Part shown: positions 60,154 through 64,000 of the stretch, piece by piece
How positions within the stretch are numbered: the first letter of the stretch is position 1
Layout: every line of letters starts with the position of its first letter
Source: Mycobacteroides salmoniphilum
GTDB lineage: Bacteria > Actinomycetota > Actinomycetes > Mycobacteriales > Mycobacteriaceae
Assembly (NCBI RefSeq): GCF_004924335.1
Contig: NZ_CP024633.1
Span: 372,001-436,000 of the forward strand
Direction of reading: 5' to 3'
Length of the DNA: 64,000 nucleotides
The notes under the pieces: generated by a model
Database searches by the model: none
Told to the model about the DNA's origin: nothing
The model's input: the letters and a program-made list of their open reading frames with translations, nothing else
Translations under genes and position numbers: made by a program

Positions 60154-60816
60154 ATGGCTCGCAAAAGTGAGGGCGAGAGCAAGGCTCCCCGCGGCCGCGG
60201 TAGACCGCCGGGGGGTGGAAATACCGCACAGCAGGCGCAGGCCCAGCTTCTTGATGCCGCGGAGCGGTTGTTTGTCGAGCGCGGGTATGCCGCGTCCACG
60301 ATGGAGGCCATCGCGCGGGAAGCCGGATACAGCCGGGCTGTGGTGTATCGGCATTTCCGGAACAGAGACGACCTGATGGACGCTCTGGTGGTCCGCGCGA
60401 CGATGAGCGAGATCGCCAAGATGATCGGCCGCCTCATCGTGCTGAAGGACCTTGCGGAGATCATTCCCGAGTCGATGGTGATCGTATCGGTGGAGGTGGG
60501 TGCCAATCCGCTACTGCGGGTGCTCGCCGACCGCGATGATCGCGGTACGGTCGCATCCTTAATTGTCAATGCCCCCAATCTTATTGACCTACTGACTTCC
60601 ATGTATGCGGGTGTCTTCAGTACGCGGATGGCCGAGGTGCGCACGGGCGTTCGGCCTGAGGATGCGGCGCGGTATGTGCTGTCCGTCGCGTTGTCCCTGC
60701 TGCTCGGGCTGATTCCGGGAACCGACAATCCCGAGCAGGTTCGGCGCTATGTCCGGGTTTTCGTGCTGCCCGCACTGCTCGCCAACCCGCCGGAGCCGGA
60801 GGCTGTCTTCATTTAG
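60154..60816 (+). CDS. TetR-family regulator beside the Coq4-like gene
   Basis: A 220-residue TetR protein: basic N-terminus, helix-turn-helix ASTMEAIAREAGYSRAVVYRHF and a long ligand domain. GAGGAGG lies upstream of ATG 60154. It is divergent from the Coq4-like gene, the likely target. The stop overlaps the convergent VWA gene stop (TTAG). Confidence 0.9.
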   Translation: MARKSEGESKAPRGRGRPPGGGNTAQQAQAQLLDAAERLFVERGYAASTMEAIAREAGYSRAVVYRHFRNRDDLMDALVVRATMSEIAKMIGRLIVLKDLAEIIPESMVIVSVEVGANPLLRVLADRDDRGTVASLIVNAPNLIDLLTSMYAGVFSTRMAEVRTGVRPEDAARYVLSVALSLLLGLIPGTDNPEQVRRYVRVFVLPALLANPPEPEAVFI

Positions 60817-62456
60817 CGTGCGGCGGTCCGGGCCCTGATGAGATCGGTGACGATATTGGGGATCTCGTCGGCACTACGCGCGACCCGGCTGGCTCCGCCC
60901 GGGGTGGCCTCCGAAATCTGTTTGAGGACATCGGCATCCGCGTCCTCGGTGATGCCTAGCGTGATGAGCACCACGGGGCGCGCCGGGTCTTGTTCCTTTT
61001 TCAAGGTGGCAAGCAGCCGATCCAGGGAAATGCCGTTCGGGTCCTCGTTCGCGCCGTCGGTGATGATCACCACGCTGTTGATGAAGTGGGGGTCGTATGT
61101 GGACTGAACCTTGTGGAACGCGGCGAGAGTGGTGTCGTACAAGCCTGTTCCACCTCCGACGAGGGCATCCAGTCCGCGGCCGTCCTCGAGGAGGAGTTGT
61201 CGCTGGGTCTTGTCGCCCACCTTCTCGCTGAGCGTACGAAGCGGCTGCAGCTCCCTCCAGTCCTGGCCCGGCCCGCCCTTGTCGATCGAGAACACCCACA
61301 AACCGATCTGAGCGTTCTCCGGGAAGAGGGGCAGCCCGTTGTCGATCGCCTGACTCAGCAGTGCCACGCGTGATACCGGCCCTGCGGGGGCCCGCATGGA
61401 TCCCGAGACGTCGAGTACCGCGAGCATCCGGGAAGGCAAGGCCAGTACCGCATATCGGCGCATCGCGGTGTCGAATGCGGTCAGGTCGTTCACGGTGAGT
61501 GTCTCCACCGTCCCCACACCCTTGCCGTCCAGCGGCGCGAAGTCCGCCCCCCGGAATCCCGCGCTCTTCAAGGCGTCTGCACCACTGCTACCGGAAAGGC
61601 GCTCGGCGAGCGCTTCTCCGGACTGTTTGGCCTTGGCATGCCGATCGTTGGCGGCTTCGGTGACAGCTATCGGATAGTTCAGGGCCGGTGTGCCGGTGGC
61701 CGGGACAACGGCGGTGAGCGACGCGCCCGGGTGCTTGGAGTTGTAGTCGAGCAGCTGCTGTTCGGTGGACACGGCTAGGCCACCGGTCTTGGCCACCTCG
61801 CCGAGACGTTCCTCGGCGCTGCCCTGCCGGGTGTTCGTCAGCTGTGCCTGCGCGATCGGCACGAGCGCCGCGGTGATGGCGTTGGAATCGCTCTTTCCCT
61901 GTTCGGCTTCGGCAAGCGCCCCCAGCACCGGACCCGCCGCCACGGTGTCCTCCAGCGGATTGCCGATCCGCAGTCCGGGCTGTTTCAACACGCTCAACCA
62001 CGAATCGAATGTCGGCGCCTCACCTTGTTTGGCGACCACCACCACGGGGGTCCTGGCCACGGACTGGCTTGCCGAATCCAATGGCGACCCGGTGGTGCGC
62101 ATCTGCTTCACCAGCCAGATAGAGGAATCAGGGAGCCACAACGCGGGCGCGCCGCCGGGCTTGCCGATTGTCGCGGCCGTCGCCGCCGAGGCCTTCGCGT
62201 CCACGGTGATTTTTGTGCAACTGAGGTCCTTGGCGTTCACACCGTCGGCCACCTTCGATATGACCGGAGCGATGGCAGGGTCGGCGGCGACGGCGAAGGT
62301 ATCAACATCTGCGCATCGGCCGGACAGCTTCGTGAAGGCGAACACCCCGAGCCCGCCGAGCAGGAGGGCGATGACCGCGAGCGCAATCCACTTGGCCAGA
62401 CCTGAACCACCCGAACGCTGTCTTCTGCGATTGCGTTCACTGTGGCGACCAGGCAT
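60813..62456 (-). CDS. Membrane-anchored VWA protein with solute-binding-like domain
   Basis: A 547-residue protein: Arg-rich N-terminus, one membrane helix (about 22-42), a region resembling periplasmic solute-binding proteins (about 50-290) and a C-terminal von Willebrand A domain with MIDAS DVSGS (349-353). The VWA fold binds metal and protein partners. The layout is common among actinobacterial exported proteins of unknown role. Start ATG 62456. Confidence 0.87.
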   Translation of the reverse strand: MPGRHSERNRRRQRSGGSGLAKWIALAVIALLLGGLGVFAFTKLSGRCADVDTFAVAADPAIAPVISKVADGVNAKDLSCTKITVDAKASAATAATIGKPGGAPALWLPDSSIWLVKQMRTTGSPLDSASQSVARTPVVVVAKQGEAPTFDSWLSVLKQPGLRIGNPLEDTVAAGPVLGALAEAEQGKSDSNAITAALVPIAQAQLTNTRQGSAEERLGEVAKTGGLAVSTEQQLLDYNSKHPGASLTAVVPATGTPALNYPIAVTEAANDRHAKAKQSGEALAERLSGSSGADALKSAGFRGADFAPLDGKGVGTVETLTVNDLTAFDTAMRRYAVLALPSRMLAVLDVSGSMRAPAGPVSRVALLSQAIDNGLPLFPENAQIGLWVFSIDKGGPGQDWRELQPLRTLSEKVGDKTQRQLLLEDGRGLDALVGGGTGLYDTTLAAFHKVQSTYDPHFINSVVIITDGANEDPNGISLDRLLATLKKEQDPARPVVLITLGITEDADADVLKQISEATPGGASRVARSADEIPNIVTDLIRARTAAR

Positions 62457-62587
62457 GACCGGACCTCTTCGTTCTCGGCCGCACGCAGACTTGGTGCCCG
62501 CGTTCGTGAGGCTCGGGCGATAGTACCGTGAACAAGATCACTGTCTGGAGGGCTGAGCAGGCAGTTGGCGGTCGTCAAAGGGGAATC

Positions 62588-63013
62588 ATGCGGGCATGGG
62601 TGGGGCTGGTGTTGTGCGCGTTATTAGCTGGATGTTCGTTCGATTTCGGCCCGACAGGTGTCGAAGTACCCGTCGAGGAGGCAGAAGCCTTTGGCCGGAT
62701 CGACATCCCTGCTGGATTGCAGGTGCTCAAGGTTCGGATGGATCACGGTATCGACACCCGCTATCGCGTCGCGTTACGTGTCGGTGAGCGCGATGTGGAG
62801 ACGATTCTGCGGAAATCGAAGTTCACCGGACATTTTCTACCCGTGAAAGACCCGTCGTCGATGACGGTCATCGCGGGTCCTCCGTTGTCCAGCGCCACCA
62901 ACGTCACGACGGCTCAAGACCACGTGGAAATGCCCTGGGTGTATCGCGACGTCGTCCAAGACATCAGGTCACCCGACGAGGTCTACCTGCACATCAGCCT
63001 GTTCAACACCTAG
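62588..63013 (+). CDS. Small lipoprotein of unknown function
   Basis: A 141-residue lipoprotein with signal peptide and lipobox LLAGC (Cys16). The mature part is beta-rich (VLKVRMDHGIDTRYRVALRV). ATG 62588 is preferred to an earlier start at 62528. No domain is recognised. Stands 173 bases before ftsH. Confidence 0.75.
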   Translation: MRAWVGLVLCALLAGCSFDFGPTGVEVPVEEAEAFGRIDIPAGLQVLKVRMDHGIDTRYRVALRVGERDVETILRKSKFTGHFLPVKDPSSMTVIAGPPLSSATNVTTAQDHVEMPWVYRDVVQDIRSPDEVYLHISLFNT

Positions 63014-63186
63014 CGCCGCGACGTGCCCGGGCGCTACCTCCGTTTTCTCCCTCGGCGTAGTGCGCGCCACGGATGCGAACATGCAGGTGAGGTAGCCTGA
63101 CAGTTCTTAATCGATACCTATATGGATTCCTCTAGCCTGCCCCATGACGACGGAAGGACCGGGCCGCTGACCGCGGCCGACGCTGT

Positions 63187-64000
63187 ATGAACCGGACAAA
63201 CGTGTTTCGCACCCTGGGCGTCATCGTGGTGGTGCTGCTGCTGGGGTGGTCGTTCTTCTACTTCGGCGACGACACCCGCGGTTACAAACCCGTGGACACC
63301 ACGGTCGCGATCAAGCAGATTGACACCGACAACGTCAAGAGCGCCCGCATCGACGACCGCGAGCAGCAGCTGCGGCTGGACCTCAAGTCCGGGAACGGCG
63401 ATACCGAAGGCAAAGACAAGGTCATCACCAAGTACCCGACCGGGTACGGAGTGCCGCTGCTGGAAAAGCTGAACGGTAAGGGTGCGACGGTCAGCACGAC
63501 GGTGAACCAGGGCAGCATCCTGGGATCGCTGCTGCTGTACCTGCTGCCGGTGATCCTGCTCGTGGTGCTGTTCTTTGCCTTCAGTCGCATGCAGTCCGGC
63601 GGCCGCGGCATGGGCTTCGGTTTCGGTAAATCACGCGCCAAGCAGCTGTCCAAGGACACGCCGAAAACCACCTTTGCCGACGTGGCCGGGGTCGACGAGG
63701 CCGTCGAAGAGCTCTACGAGATCAAGGATTTCCTGCAGAACCCGTCGCGTTACCAGGCACTCGGCGCCAAAATCCCGCGCGGTGTGCTGCTCTACGGCCC
63801 TCCCGGTACCGGTAAGACGCTGCTTGCCCGCGCGGTCGCCGGCGAGGCCGGCGTGCCGTTCTTCACCATCTCCGGTTCGGATTTCGTGGAAATGTTTGTG
63901 GGCGTTGGCGCTTCGCGTGTGCGTGATTTGTTCGAACAGGCTAAACAGAACAGCCCCTGCATCATCTTCGTCGACGAGATCGATGCTGTCGGACGTCAGC
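63187..64000 (+). CDS. ftsH: ATP-dependent zinc metalloprotease FtsH (3' end outside window)
   Basis: The frame runs past the window end, so 271 residues are seen. Membrane helices at about 9-25 and 113-133 flank a small extracytoplasmic domain. The AAA+ module starts at [12 protein letters not shown], with Walker A GPPGTGKT (204-211) and Walker B IIFVDEID (259-266). The zinc site lies outside. It resembles Rv3610c strongly ([18 protein letters not shown]). FtsH degrades membrane and regulatory proteins. Confidence 0.97.
   Translation, partial: MNRTNVFRTLGVIVVVLLLGWSFFYFGDDTRGYKPVDTTVAIKQIDTDNVKSARIDDREQQLRLDLKSGNGDTEGKDKVITKYPTGYGVPLLEKLNGKGATVSTTVNQGSILGSLLLYLLPVILLVVLFFAFSRMQSGGRGMGFGFGKSRAKQLSKDTPKTTFADVAGVDEAVEELYEIKDFLQNPSRYQALGAKIPRGVLLYGPPGTGKTLLARAVAGEAGVPFFTISGSDFVEMFVGVGASRVRDLFEQAKQNSPCIIFVDEIDAVGRQ

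Noticed and set aside
63014..63186. Riboswitch or small gene before ftsH
   Set aside because: No recognised fold or supported coding frame; only possible AT-rich promoter-like bases near 63110-63130.

Overview
The window is a 64-kb piece of a high-GC actinobacterial chromosome, almost certainly a rapidly growing mycobacterium of the Mycobacteroides (abscessus/chelonae) group. The reasons are the gene content (MmpS/MmpL, WS/DGAT, Ssd, EspR-like regulator, Rv3645-type cyclase), many GTG starts and 4-base start/stop overlaps. The order of the core genes also follows the M. tuberculosis Rv3660c-to-Rv3610c stretch, read in reverse. Species is not proven from the sequence.

Layout. 1-4389: a Tad/Flp pilus operon (ssd, tadA, tadB, tadC, flp, tadE-like, Rv3654c-like). 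4402-9952: an accessory block with a TetR repressor, tandem palindromic operators, a leader ORF and an MmpS-MmpL transporter, then a frameshifted TetR remnant and an HSL-type esterase. 10044-20660: OYE-family reductase, Rv3649-type helicase, cspA, Rv3647c-like gene, topA, an adenylate cyclase, holB and tRNA-Thr(CGT). 20760-27140: accessory genes, including an ImmA/IrrE peptidase, MAB_1171c-type membrane protein and EspR-like regulator module, a candidate small RNA, a GAP-like membrane protein, a CPBP protease and a DoxX/TetR divergent pair around an 18-bp inverted repeat. 26577-35431: cell-envelope sugar genes (Rv3635-like, galE1, DUF2304, ppgS, flippase-like Rv3630), a WS/DGAT and a CocE hydrolase.

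35428-40766 holds an operon of a Pls/PosA-type single-module peptide synthetase with an M1 zinc peptidase, running directly into the flippase-like gene. 40946-43647: TerC under a yybP-ykoY manganese riboswitch, and a SufS-like desulfurase under a SAM-IV-type riboswitch. 43730-48079: Baeyer-Villiger-type monooxygenase and SDR pair, a small LLM-like protein, a UraD-like protein lacking its usual catalytic His, and a proline-rich MmpS-like protein. 48076-54265: ppa, dacB, Rv3626c, tilS and hpt, with a flavin monooxygenase inserted between tilS and hpt. 54323-62456: two SIMPL proteins, an ADH/LLM/epoxide hydrolase operon, a Coq4-like protein with an apparently leaderless promoter, a TetR, and a VWA/solute-binding fusion. 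62588-64000: lipoprotein and the 5' part of ftsH.

The most distinctive biology is regulatory: two riboswitches, two well-formed TetR operator regions, a leader ORF coupled to mmpS, a candidate sRNA, leaderless promoters and a dispersed short repeat. The peptide synthetase/M1 peptidase/flippase operon and the EspR-like/membrane/ImmA module are the best candidates for poorly described systems.
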